Made by a program: the position numbers and the translations under genes. This document shows, one piece after another, positions 24,587 through 31,746 of a DNA stretch of 50,000 nucleotides (positions are counted from its first letter, which is position 1; the number at the start of each line of letters is the position of its first letter). The notes below the pieces were generated by a model that saw only the letters and a program-made list of their open reading frames with translations, did no database searches and was not told where the DNA came from. The DNA comes from Methylobacterium sp. 77 (GTDB lineage: Bacteria; Pseudomonadota; Alphaproteobacteria; Rhizobiales; Beijerinckiaceae): NCBI RefSeq assembly GCF_000372825.1, contig NZ_KB910516.1, forward strand, positions 1 through 50,000, written 5' to 3'.

Positions 24587-26407
24587 TTACGAGCTCGAGG
24601 CAGCTTTCGCGTCCGTCACCTTTTGCGATCTGGGCCGCATCTTCCAGCCACCGAAGTAAGCCTGGCGCTCGGTCTCAGACCTGCTGAAGGCGGCCTGGGC
24701 CTTCAGCAAGTCCTTGCGCGTGACGAGACCGACCAGAATGCTGCTCTGTGGATCAACGACCGGCAGACGTCCCAAGTCCGAGGACAGCATAAAATCGATG
24801 GCTTGGGCGGTCACGTCGTTGGGATGTACGAAGGGTAGCGCTGCGTCCGACACCCTTTCATCTACCCGCTCATCCGCATGGCCGATCTGCGTCGCCCAGA
24901 GCAAGGCGTCGGCGCGGGTGACGAAGCCGATGGGGCGGCCCTCTTCGTCCACGACGGGATAGGCCTGGTGTCGACCGGTCTCCAGAACGGCGACGGCCTC
25001 CCGCACCGGGATGTGGCCCGGCAGGGTCTCGACGTGCCAGGTCATCACGTCGGAGACGCGGGTGAACTGATGCGGATCGATGCCGTATTCGCGGGTGATG
25101 TGCTGCCCGCGCCGGGCGATCTTTTCGGTCAGGATCGAGCGCTTGAGGAGCAGAACGGTGACGGCATAGGCCGCCGCCGATGCCGCCAGAAGGGCTGGCA
25201 GCGCATGCATGTCGCCAGTCAGCTCGACCGCGAAGAGGGCGCCGGTCAGCGGTGCGCGCATGGTGCCGCCGAGCATCGCCGCCATGCCGAGGAGCGCCCA
25301 GTAACCCGGCTCGCCCGGCAGTGCCGATCCGACCAGCCAACCCATCGCTCCGCCGAGGATCAGAAGGGGCGCAAGCACGCCGCCGGAGGTTCCGGAGGAG
25401 AGGGCGACGAGCCAGATTGCGGTCTTCACGCAAAGGATCAGCAGGACGGCGGACATCACGATGTGGCCGCCCAGCAGGTCGGCTATGACATCGTAGCCGA
25501 CACCGAGAGCCCGGGGTTCGATCATCCCGCCAAGGCCAACCATGAGCCCTCCGAGCGCCGGCCACCACATCCAGTGGATCGGTAGCCGCTCAAACAGGTC
25601 CTCGCAGGCATAGAGCAATGTTGTCAGCGCGCAGGACACGAGGCCCGTCAGAGCGCCGAGGCCGACGCAGACTAGGAGACCCCACCAGGGTAGCGTCGGA
25701 TCGGCCGTGAAAGGAAAGAGCGGGCCAGTACCGAACAGGGCCGGCCGGAGGATCGTGGCTGTGACGGCCGCCGCGGTGACCGGGATGAAACTCCGCGGTC
25801 GCCATTCGAACAGCAGCAGCTCGACGGCGAGCAGCACTGCGGCTACGGGCGTGCCGAAGATCGCAGTCATGCCCGCGACGGCACCGGCCACGAGAAGGGT
25901 CTTCCGTTCCGCCGCGCTCAGATGGAAGAACTGCGCGAAGAGTGAGCCGATCGCACCGCCGGTCATGATGATTGGACCCTCGGCGCCGAACGGGCCGCCG
26001 GTGCCGATCGAGATCGCTGAGGAGATCGGCTTGAGAACGGCGACCTTCGGCGACATGCGGCTTCCGCCGATCAAGATCGCTTCGATAGCTTCGGGAATGC
26101 CGTGGCCCCGGATCTTCTCGGAGCCGAAGCGAGCCATCAAGCCGATCACGAGCCCTCCGAGTATCGGAACGCAAACCATCCAGAGGGAAGGTGTCGCCTT
26201 TGACAGGGAGACCGCCCCCGCATCGAGCTTTCCGAACCAGAAGAGGTTAGTGACAAGGGCGATGAGGGCCAGCAGCATCCAGGCCGCCACCGTGCCCGCG
26301 ACGGCGATCACGACGGCCTTGGCGACCAACATGAGCAGCCGCCGGTCGGCGCGGAAGTCCGCAAGGGCGCGGCGCTCTCCCGGCGTGGTCGCTTTCTCGA
26401 TGGCCAT
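24587..26407 (-). CDS. CLC-family chloride channel/transporter with CBS domains
   Basis: The 606-aa membrane protein has the CLC core at about residues 30-445. The anion-path motifs are GHGIPE (101-106), GAEGPI (141-146, with the gating Glu at 143) and GGVLAPLL in the second half. A C-terminal pair of CBS domains follows (HQAYPVVDEEGRPIGFVTRA and LGRLPVVDPQSSILVGLVTR), which may sense nucleotides. A strong AAGGAGG site precedes the ATG at 26407. By hand alignment the proton-path Glu203 of E. coli ClcA is replaced by Leu (VLLAVELLLF), so strict Cl-/H+ exchange is doubtful. It is divergent from a MarR gene with a perfect palindrome between. Confidence 0.92.
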   Translation of the reverse strand: MAIEKATTPGERRALADFRADRRLLMLVAKAVVIAVAGTVAAWMLLALIALVTNLFWFGKLDAGAVSLSKATPSLWMVCVPILGGLVIGLMARFGSEKIRGHGIPEAIEAILIGGSRMSPKVAVLKPISSAISIGTGGPFGAEGPIIMTGGAIGSLFAQFFHLSAAERKTLLVAGAVAGMTAIFGTPVAAVLLAVELLLFEWRPRSFIPVTAAAVTATILRPALFGTGPLFPFTADPTLPWWGLLVCVGLGALTGLVSCALTTLLYACEDLFERLPIHWMWWPALGGLMVGLGGMIEPRALGVGYDVIADLLGGHIVMSAVLLILCVKTAIWLVALSSGTSGGVLAPLLILGGAMGWLVGSALPGEPGYWALLGMAAMLGGTMRAPLTGALFAVELTGDMHALPALLAASAAAYAVTVLLLKRSILTEKIARRGQHITREYGIDPHQFTRVSDVMTWHVETLPGHIPVREAVAVLETGRHQAYPVVDEEGRPIGFVTRADALLWATQIGHADERVDERVSDAALPFVHPNDVTAQAIDFMLSSDLGRLPVVDPQSSILVGLVTRKDLLKAQAAFSRSETERQAYFGGWKMRPRSQKVTDAKAASSS

Positions 26408-26446
26408 GCGGGATCCTCCTTCAACCGAAGCGGCAATCGGAATATA

Positions 26447-26461
26447 TATCGTGATACGATA
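26447..26461. promoter_or_regulatory. MarR-type operator between clc and marR
   Basis: TATCGTGATACGATA is a perfect 6-bp inverted repeat with a 3-nt spacer, the size and symmetry of MarR-family sites. On the minus strand a TATATT hexamer (26441-26446) and TTGAAG (26462-26467) flank it directly, like -10 and -35 boxes with a short 15-bp spacer. Binding there would block clc transcription. Confidence 0.65.
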
Positions 26462-26489
26462 CTTCAAGGCCAGTCAGGAAAAATGCGCG

Positions 26490-26921
26490 ATGAGCGAGGA
26501 AACGGCGTCCGGTTTGAGCAGGGAGGCCTACGCGGCGATCGCAGCGTTTCGACTGGAGCTGCGCCGCTTCCTTGCCTTCAGTGAGGCAGCAGCGGGCAAG
26601 GTCGGTCTTCGCGCCCAACAGCATCAAGCCCTGCTAGCGATCGCCGGATGTGAGGGACCGCCGACGATCGGATTTATCGCGGAGCAGCTGCTCATCGCGC
26701 CCCACACCGCGACCGAACTCGTCTCGCGCATGATCGATGCGGGACTGCTGGAGAAGACCACATCGCCGGAAGACCGCCGCCGCTCAGCCCTCACACTGAC
26801 GCCTCGCGCTGCAGATCTCCTGCAGCAATTGACGGCGGTGCATCTTAAGGAGCTTCGGACGCTGGAACCTACCCTCGCCAGGGCTCTGACGCGCCTGCAT
26901 CGCCAGGGCGCCGACGCATGA
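26490..26921 (+). CDS. MarR-family transcriptional regulator
   Basis: The 143-aa protein has the MarR winged helix: LRAQQHQALLAIAGCEG, the recognition helix region PHTATELVSRMIDAGLLEKT and the wing SPEDRRRSALTLTPRAADLL. Dimerisation helices flank it at both ends. The ATG at 26490 has AGGA about 10 nt upstream; longer readings extend through the clc promoter and are not real. It is divergent from the CLC gene and most likely represses it and itself through the palindrome between them. Confidence 0.9.
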   Translation: MSEETASGLSREAYAAIAAFRLELRRFLAFSEAAAGKVGLRAQQHQALLAIAGCEGPPTIGFIAEQLLIAPHTATELVSRMIDAGLLEKTTSPEDRRRSALTLTPRAADLLQQLTAVHLKELRTLEPTLARALTRLHRQGADA

Positions 26922-27045
26922 GTGCTTGAGCCGGTAGCTTGAGTACCCTTGATTTTCGCATTTTGGCTATAACTTCAGCAATGGCTCTGCTGGAAATTTG
27001 TCATCATGCATATTTATTGCGCAGTTGCGTTAATGGTGCGCGGGT

Positions 27046-27396
27046 ATGGCGAGTGCTCTCGATACTTCTTCCCTTCCCGGGCCCCCTGCAGCCGCCCTAT
27101 GGCCTTGGATTGATGTCGTTGAGATGGGCGGGGCCGGGATGGGTAGCCAGCTGCGCCTGACGGCCGAGAACACCGCGGCATTCCTCTGGCGTCTGTTGCA
27201 AATTACATCTCCCATCGAAACCGCGGTGTGGAATGCGTTACACGCTTCCGACGCGCTAGCTCAAGATCTGGATCGGACAGGCTTCTTCCAAACTGAAGCC
27301 AGAACCGCCGCTTTGCTGGCTCTCAACGCCTTAAAACTCTGGTTACGGAATGCAAAATTTCTAGATCCTGGCAACGAAAGCATTCCAAAATCTTAG
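27046..27396 (+). CDS. Unknown small ORF in AT-richer DNA
   Basis: The 116-residue reading frame (MASALDTSSLPGPPAAALWP at the start) has a plausible helical middle (TAENTAAFLWRLLQITSPIE and ARTAALLALNALKLWLRNAK). I recognise no family. It has no clear ribosome-binding site, and its codon choice is less GC-biased than that of surrounding genes. It may be a recently acquired gene or chance. It lies between marR and the IS630 element. Confidence 0.35.
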   Translation: MASALDTSSLPGPPAAALWPWIDVVEMGGAGMGSQLRLTAENTAAFLWRLLQITSPIETAVWNALHASDALAQDLDRTGFFQTEARTAALLALNALKLWLRNAKFLDPGNESIPKS

Positions 27397-27543
27397 TTTT
27401 GAGAGGTATGCTTGCACACTCTCATGGCCGAACCTCTGCGGTAGGATCGATCTCACGCTAGAGCCGTTCCCTTCTGGATTGAGTCGGGGGTAGCGGTGAC
27501 GGGCGCATTCTGATTCGATGGTTTGCTTTCGAAGGAGAGCACC

Positions 27544-27927
27544 ATGCCGTCAGCTCTGTCAGTGGATCTGCGCGAGCGTGTCATCGAAGCGGTTGAAGCG
27601 GGATCGTCGCGGCGGCAGGCGGCCGAGCGCTTCGGTGTCGGGAAGGCCAGCGCGATCCGTTGGCACGCGCGCTTCCGCGACGAGGGCGAGATCGCGCCCA
27701 AGCCCGCGGGCGGCGACGGGTCCCCGCCTGCCATCGAAGCCCATGCCGAGACGATCCTGGAGATCTGCCGCGCGCATCCGCAGATCTTCCTCCGGGAGTT
27801 GCGCGACACGCTGGCCGAGCGGGGTGTCCGAACCAGCACGAGCGGGTTGTGGCGGTTCTTCGGTCGCCACGGCATCACCCGTAAAAAGGGGCTCTTCACG
27901 CAGACGAGCAACAGCGCGAGAACGTGA
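27544..27927 (+). CDS. IS630 transposase, N-terminal frame (OrfA)
   Basis: The 127-aa frame holds the DNA-binding part: helix-turn-helix regions LRERVIEAVEAGSSRRQAAE and FGVGKASAIRWHARFRDEGE, and a second winged-helix part (LRDTLAERGVRTSTSGLWRF). It stops at 27927, just after a slippery heptamer A AAG GGG at 27885-27891. A -1 slip there joins it to the catalytic frame and restores the usual RKKG-LHADEQQR linker, giving a protein of about 318 aa. The ATG at 27544 follows an upstream in-frame TTG at 27523. Confidence 0.88.
   Translation: MPSALSVDLRERVIEAVEAGSSRRQAAERFGVGKASAIRWHARFRDEGEIAPKPAGGDGSPPAIEAHAETILEICRAHPQIFLRELRDTLAERGVRTSTSGLWRFFGRHGITRKKGLFTQTSNSART
27885..27891 (+). other. Probable programmed -1 frameshift site
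   Basis: A AAG GGG fits the X XXY YYZ slippery pattern in the OrfA frame, and the -1 frame from this point reads directly into OrfB with family-like sequence. Several IS630 elements make full transposase this way. An alternative is a simple inactivating frameshift. Confidence 0.6.
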
Positions 27928-28499
27928 GGGCGGCCCGGACCGCGTGGCTCGACGGCCAGCTCGATCTCGATCCGGACAGCCTCGTCTTCATCGACGAGAC
28001 GGCAGCCGCCACCAACATGGTGAGGCCCTATGGCCGATCCCTACGGGGCGAGCGCTGCCGCATCTCCGCTCCGCACGGGCACTACAAGACCATCACCGTC
28101 ACCGCCGCCCTACGCACGAGCGGCCTCGTCGCCACCACCTTGTTCGACGGAGCGACGAGCGGCGAGCGCTTCCTGACTTACGTCTCCGACACGCTGGTCC
28201 CCGTGCTGAAGCGTGGCGACACGGTCATCCTCGACAACCTGAGCGTCCACAAGGTGGCTGGGGTGAGGGAGACCATCGAGGCGGCGGGTGCCCGCCTCCT
28301 CTATCTCCCGGCCTACAGCCCGGACTTCAATCCGATTGAGCAAGCCTTTGCCAAGCTGAAAGCGCTCCTGCGAACGGCCGCCGCGCGCACAGTCCCAGAC
28401 CTACGGCGCGCGATCCGAAACGCCTTCAAAGCCTTCCATCCTCGCGAATGCCGAAACTACGTCGCTGCCGCCGGATACGATGCCTTCGACCCAACATGA
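27924..28499 (+). CDS. IS630 transposase, catalytic frame (OrfB)
   Basis: The frame from a GTG at 27924 encodes 191 aa with the DDE triad: first Asp in LVFIDETAAATNM, second in TVILDNLSVHKV, and Glu in SPDFNPIEQAFAKLK. It probably is made mainly as the C-terminal part of an OrfA-OrfB fusion by -1 frameshifting. The overlap with OrfA is 4 nt. No premature stop is present. Confidence 0.88.
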   Translation: MRAARTAWLDGQLDLDPDSLVFIDETAAATNMVRPYGRSLRGERCRISAPHGHYKTITVTAALRTSGLVATTLFDGATSGERFLTYVSDTLVPVLKRGDTVILDNLSVHKVAGVRETIEAAGARLLYLPAYSPDFNPIEQAFAKLKALLRTAAARTVPDLRRAIRNAFKAFHPRECRNYVAAAGYDAFDPT

Positions 28500-28512
28500 A
28501 TGGGAACGGCTC

Positions 28513-28881
28513 TAGCCGAACCTGGGCGTCGTGATGTTGGCGACGTCGGCGCGACTGAGATCTCTGCTTTACCCAGTTATCGCCCGAAAGCGGACAGGCA
28601 GGAATCCACCCAACCCGGACGTTGCCGTCTGTTTCAACAGCCTGGAAGCGGACCTTCCGAGGGTCCGAGAAGGGTCGGTAGCGGCCCCAGTGTAGGGGTG
28701 CCACCTATCCAATTTTGACCACTTGAACGTTCTCCGTCGAAGCGGCTCAGGATTCGGCGAAGAAGCGCGCTACAGAACGATGGGTTTGAGACCCGTCCCG
28801 ACCCGAACGGAGTCGGGCGCAGATTTTGAGCCGAGGGGCGGGACGCGGCGTTTGTTCGGCATCGACCGCGACACGCTGCGG
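28513..28881. other. Noncoding region with AAGCGGAC-type motif (right cluster)
   Basis: This 369-bp stretch between the IS630 end and the minus-strand glycosyltransferase has no convincing gene. It carries two clear copies of the repeat motif also seen at 24.2-24.4 kb: 28581-28599 (CCCGAAAGCGGACAGGC within it) and 28641-28659 (GGAAGCGGACCTTCC within it). Confidence 0.55.
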
Positions 28882-29730
28882 TCAGAACGGTTGATCCATC
28901 GGCACGCGCGCGGCCTCCATCTCTTCCGCCGTGGGCATGCGCAGGATCGTCGGTGCTTCACGCCAGTGCGGCGGCAGCAATCCGAGGCGGGCGAAGGCGT
29001 CGAGCCAGCCGTCCATCGGCCAGAGACCGTGGCGAGCCCGGAACCGCGCCGCGTTGCGGATGATATCGGCGAAATGCTGGAGCGGCGGGTCGAAGGCGCC
29101 GTGATATTGATGGAAGGCGTGGCCTCCGGCGCTGAACAGGATCGGGATGCCGGCGGCATCGGCGCGGAAGGCGAGGTCGGTATCCTCGGCGCCGTAGCCG
29201 TCGAACGCCTCGTCGAAACCACCGAGCCGGTCGAAGGTCGTTGCCCGAACGCCGAAGGCGAGGGACCAGAACAGGCCGGGATTGTCGGTGCGGGCGAGAC
29301 CGACCTTCGGGAAGTTCCGAACCGGATGGGTGTGCCCCACGGAGCGCAGGCCCGCCTCGGTCCAATCATCGGCGACGGCTTTCGCCGGGAGGTAGCTCAC
29401 CTCGCAGCAGATCAGGCCATCGGCCTGCCCGAGATCCGCGTCGAGGCGGCCGACGAGATCCGCGGAGGGGATGCAATCCACGTCGAGGAAGACGAGGTGA
29501 TCGCCCGATGCCGCCTTGCGCCCGGCATTGCGGGCGCGGGCGAGGGGCAGACCTTCGCTGTCGAGGACGATGCGGCGAATGGGGAAGCCGTAATCGGAGA
29601 GAGGGGCCGGTGCCGTCCCCATCTCGACCACGATGCATTCGGCCGGCGGCGTTCCCCGGCTGAGCCCTTCGAGGAGACGCGCCAGATGCGCGTCGCGGCC
29701 CTTGTTCAGGGTGATGACGGTCGGGCTCAT
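28882..29730 (-). CDS. Glycosyltransferase with galactosyltransferase-type C-terminal motif
   Basis: The 282-aa GT-A enzyme starts MSPTVITLNKGRDAHLARLL. It has the metal-binding DVD at about residues 83-85 (LVFLDVDCIPSADLV). The acceptor or second-domain motif GGFDEAFDGYGAEDTDLAFR is characteristic of the Glyco_transf_7C/chondroitin-type C-terminal region. The start overlaps the upstream deacetylase stop as ATGA, so it forms an operon with it. It converges on the three-glycosyltransferase operon on the other strand, from which it is separated by the CLC/MarR/IS630 block. Confidence 0.88.
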   Translation of the reverse strand: MSPTVITLNKGRDAHLARLLEGLSRGTPPAECIVVEMGTAPAPLSDYGFPIRRIVLDSEGLPLARARNAGRKAASGDHLVFLDVDCIPSADLVGRLDADLGQADGLICCEVSYLPAKAVADDWTEAGLRSVGHTHPVRNFPKVGLARTDNPGLFWSLAFGVRATTFDRLGGFDEAFDGYGAEDTDLAFRADAAGIPILFSAGGHAFHQYHGAFDPPLQHFADIIRNAARFRARHGLWPMDGWLDAFARLGLLPPHWREAPTILRMPTAEEMEAARVPMDQPF

Positions 29731-30473
29731 GTCGCGTCCGCCGGCATCGAGACGAAGATCTCGTAGGGGCCGAGGAAGCGCGCGATCATCTCCGGGGCGA
29801 GACGAAAGCCGGTCGGATCGTCGGAGATGAGGTCGGTGGTCTGCGAGCGATGCGCCGCCACCGCCCTGGCTTTCGCCGGCACATGGGCGCTGACATCGAC
29901 GCGGTAACCGACGGGAGAGGCGCCGACTTCCGTGCCCTCGGGAAGGGTCCAGCCCCAGACCGGATAGGCAAAGGCCTTCGTCGTGCCGAGCTTCGGCTGG
30001 GCGAGCCGGACGATGGCCGCTGCGGCCTGATGGTCGCAATGGGGATCGTGCGCCCAGGTCACGCAGACCGCACCGGCATCGCTCTCCCTGGCCGCCGCCG
30101 CCACGGCATCCGCCGCCGCCTGCGCGACCGGGCCGGAGCTCGGCACGCCCGCATCGGGCAGGCGCAGGAAGGTGACGTTGGTGGCCGCGAGGCCGAGAGC
30201 CGCGACCGCCTCCAACGTCTCCTCCTCGCGCAGGGCCCGCAATCTCAGCGGCGGATAGAGCGCGGAATGGGTGTGCGAACCGCAACCATCGCTGACGATG
30301 ACGAGCCGCACGTCACGGCCGCGCGCGCAGGCCTCGGCAATGAGCCCGCCGCATCCGAGGCTCTCGTCGTCCGGATGCGGAGCAACGACGACGAGCCCTC
30401 GTCCCCCTGTCAGGGCATCGAGATCGGCGACGGGCAGGGTTTCTGCGGCGGCGAGAAAGGCATCGGCATGCAT
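29727..30473 (-). CDS. PIG-L/LmbE family deacetylase
   Basis: The 248-aa protein carries the zinc-binding PHPDDE motif at residues 32-37 (VVAPHPDDESLGCGGLIAEA) and the second metal/His motif in WAHDPHCDHQAAAAIV (141-148). The family removes N-acetyl groups from GlcNAc-containing compounds. Examples are GPI precursors (PIG-L), mycothiol and bacillithiol precursors (MshB, BshB) and lincomycin intermediates. It has no signal peptide, so it acts in the cytosol. Coupling to a glycosyltransferase and proximity to three more suggest deacetylation of an amino-sugar glycoconjugate intermediate; the product is not identifiable from sequence. Confidence 0.93.
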   Translation of the reverse strand: MHADAFLAAAETLPVADLDALTGGRGLVVVAPHPDDESLGCGGLIAEACARGRDVRLVIVSDGCGSHTHSALYPPLRLRALREEETLEAVAALGLAATNVTFLRLPDAGVPSSGPVAQAAADAVAAAARESDAGAVCVTWAHDPHCDHQAAAAIVRLAQPKLGTTKAFAYPVWGWTLPEGTEVGASPVGYRVDVSAHVPAKARAVAAHRSQTTDLISDDPTGFRLAPEMIARFLGPYEIFVSMPADAT

Positions 30474-30531
30474 GAGTGGGAATCAACCTTTCGAAGAACC
30501 CGCGACTGGACCCGGCCGCCCCATCCGCGAC

Positions 30532-30642
30532 CCTCATCCTGAGGTGCCGCGAAGCGGCCTCGAAGGAGACCTCCAGCTCGCGCGGCGATCCCTGGACGTC
30601 TCCTTCGAGGCCTCCGCTTCGCTGCGGCACCTCAGGATGAGG
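30532..30642. repeat. Long extragenic hairpin (REP/BIME-like)
   Basis: Two arms of about 40 nt (30532-30570 and 30598-30642) are inverted copies differing by a small insertion. The outer core is CCTCATCCTGAGGTGCCGC and its complement; the inner part reads CCTCGAAGGAGAC. Such 'CATCCTGAGGTGC' hairpins are dispersed in Rhizobiales intergenic regions. It lies upstream of the deacetylase gene and past the end of the LysR gene. Confidence 0.75.
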
Positions 30643-30716
30643 ACCATGCTGGGTCAAACCCGCGCCGGTGACTGCGCATCTCCTAACCCGTCGAACCGGA
30701 ATGCCGCCTGAACAAG

Positions 30717-31619
30717 TCACGCCGCGCCGTAGCGCTCGTTCAGGCTGACGGCGAGGCCGTCGGCGAATTTCGCGGCGGCGACGGGTAGCATCCGACCACG
30801 CAATTGGCCGAGGATCAGGGTCATCGGGGACAGGTCGCGCTCGTCGATGGGGCGGTTGACGAGGCGCGGGTCATTGGGAATGCCGCTCGGCACCTGCAGG
30901 CTCACCACGTCCTCGCGCAGGGCGAGATTGCGCAGGAATTCGAGCGAGCTCGACTCCACGGCGGGGCGGACGGGCGTCCCCCGACGCGCCAGCGCATCGT
31001 CGAAATGGTGGCGGATCGCGAGCGACCGGTCGGGTAGGGCGAGGGGATGGGTGAGGCATTCCCGCAACCGGACCGGCCCGTCCTCGCGCGCCAGCGGATG
31101 CGATTCCCGCATCACGACGCAGAGAATCTGCCGGCAGGTGAACAGGGCATGGAGATCGGCGGAGGGCGGCGGCTGCAGGACGAGGGCGAGGTCGGCCTCG
31201 AAGGAGGCGAGGGCCGCCACGGCCTGGGCATGGTCGCGGACCTGAACCGTGAACGAGACCAGGGGGAAACGCGCGCGGTAGGCCCTCACCTCGTCCGGCA
31301 CCACCTGGTTCACGAAGGCCTGGCTGCAGGCGAGGGCCACGTGTCCGCGTCGCACACCGGACAGGTCGGCGATCTGCGAACGCACGCGCTCCAGGTCCGA
31401 GACCTGATCGCGGATATGGCGCACCAGCAGCTCGCCGGCCGCGTTGAGGCGCATGCCCTGCGCCAGACGCTCGAAGATCGGCGTGCCGAGCTCGTATTCG
31501 AGATCCTGAATCTGACGGGTGAGGGCGGAGGGTGTGATGTTGAGACCCTCCGCCGCCCGACGGATCGAGCCGCGCCGGGCCACTTCGGAGACGTAGGTGA
31601 GGGTCCGCAGATGCTTCAT
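30717..31619 (-). CDS. LysR-family regulator of the divergent ABC transporter
   Basis: The 300-aa regulator starts MKHLRTLTYVSEVARRGSIR, with helix-turn-helix region AAEGLNITPSALTRQIQDLE and an effector domain from about residue 90 (RRGHVALACSQAFVNQVVPD). The ATG at 31619 has GGAG upstream. The frame is open 70 codons further but lacks family similarity there. It is divergent from the transporter operon, with a 17-bp perfect palindrome between, so it very likely controls uptake of that substrate. Confidence 0.92.
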   Translation of the reverse strand: MKHLRTLTYVSEVARRGSIRRAAEGLNITPSALTRQIQDLEYELGTPIFERLAQGMRLNAAGELLVRHIRDQVSDLERVRSQIADLSGVRRGHVALACSQAFVNQVVPDEVRAYRARFPLVSFTVQVRDHAQAVAALASFEADLALVLQPPPSADLHALFTCRQILCVVMRESHPLAREDGPVRLRECLTHPLALPDRSLAIRHHFDDALARRGTPVRPAVESSSLEFLRNLALREDVVSLQVPSGIPNDPRLVNRPIDERDLSPMTLILGQLRGRMLPVAAAKFADGLAVSLNERYGAA

Positions 31620-31646
31620 CGGCGAGATCTCCACGGTGCGGCGGCT

Positions 31647-31663
31647 GTTGCGAAAATCGCAAC
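31647..31663. promoter_or_regulatory. LysR-type operator upstream of ABC operon
   Basis: GTTGCGAAAATCGCAAC is a perfect 7-bp inverted repeat with a 3-nt centre, containing the T-N11-A pattern of LysR boxes. It lies 28 nt upstream of the lysR start codon and 84 nt upstream of the transporter gene start. Confidence 0.7.
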
Positions 31664-31746
31664 GCATTAGTCGATAAGCAGCACTCGTTTGCAACGGCCT
31701 GGCGCCGTAACCTCCTGGTGTTCGCAGCATCACGGAGCCGGCACAG

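Larger units (their letters stand above)
27461..28512 (+). mobile_element. Complete IS630-family insertion sequence
   Basis: The element is 1052 bp with 11-bp perfect terminal inverted repeats: GAGCCGTTCCC at 27461-27471 and its complement at 28502-28512. It is flanked by the dinucleotide TA on both sides (27459-27460 and 28513-28514), the duplicated target expected for IS630/Tc1-mariner elements. It encodes a DDE transposase in two overlapping frames. Ends, target and catalytic residues are all intact, so it looks recent and possibly active. Confidence 0.92.

Noticed and set aside
24172..28659. CRISPR array
   Set aside because: The repeated motif is short, variable and irregularly spaced, and no cas genes are present.
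24120..28881. Composite transposon
   Set aside because: Only one IS copy exists and it lies at one end; no second inverted or direct IS copy flanks the block on the left.
20829..30473. Mycothiol or bacillithiol operon
   Set aside because: The GT4 plus LmbE logic is shared, but no cysteine ligase is present, the GT4 protein has no specific MshA or BshA feature I can point to, and alphaproteobacteria use glutathione.
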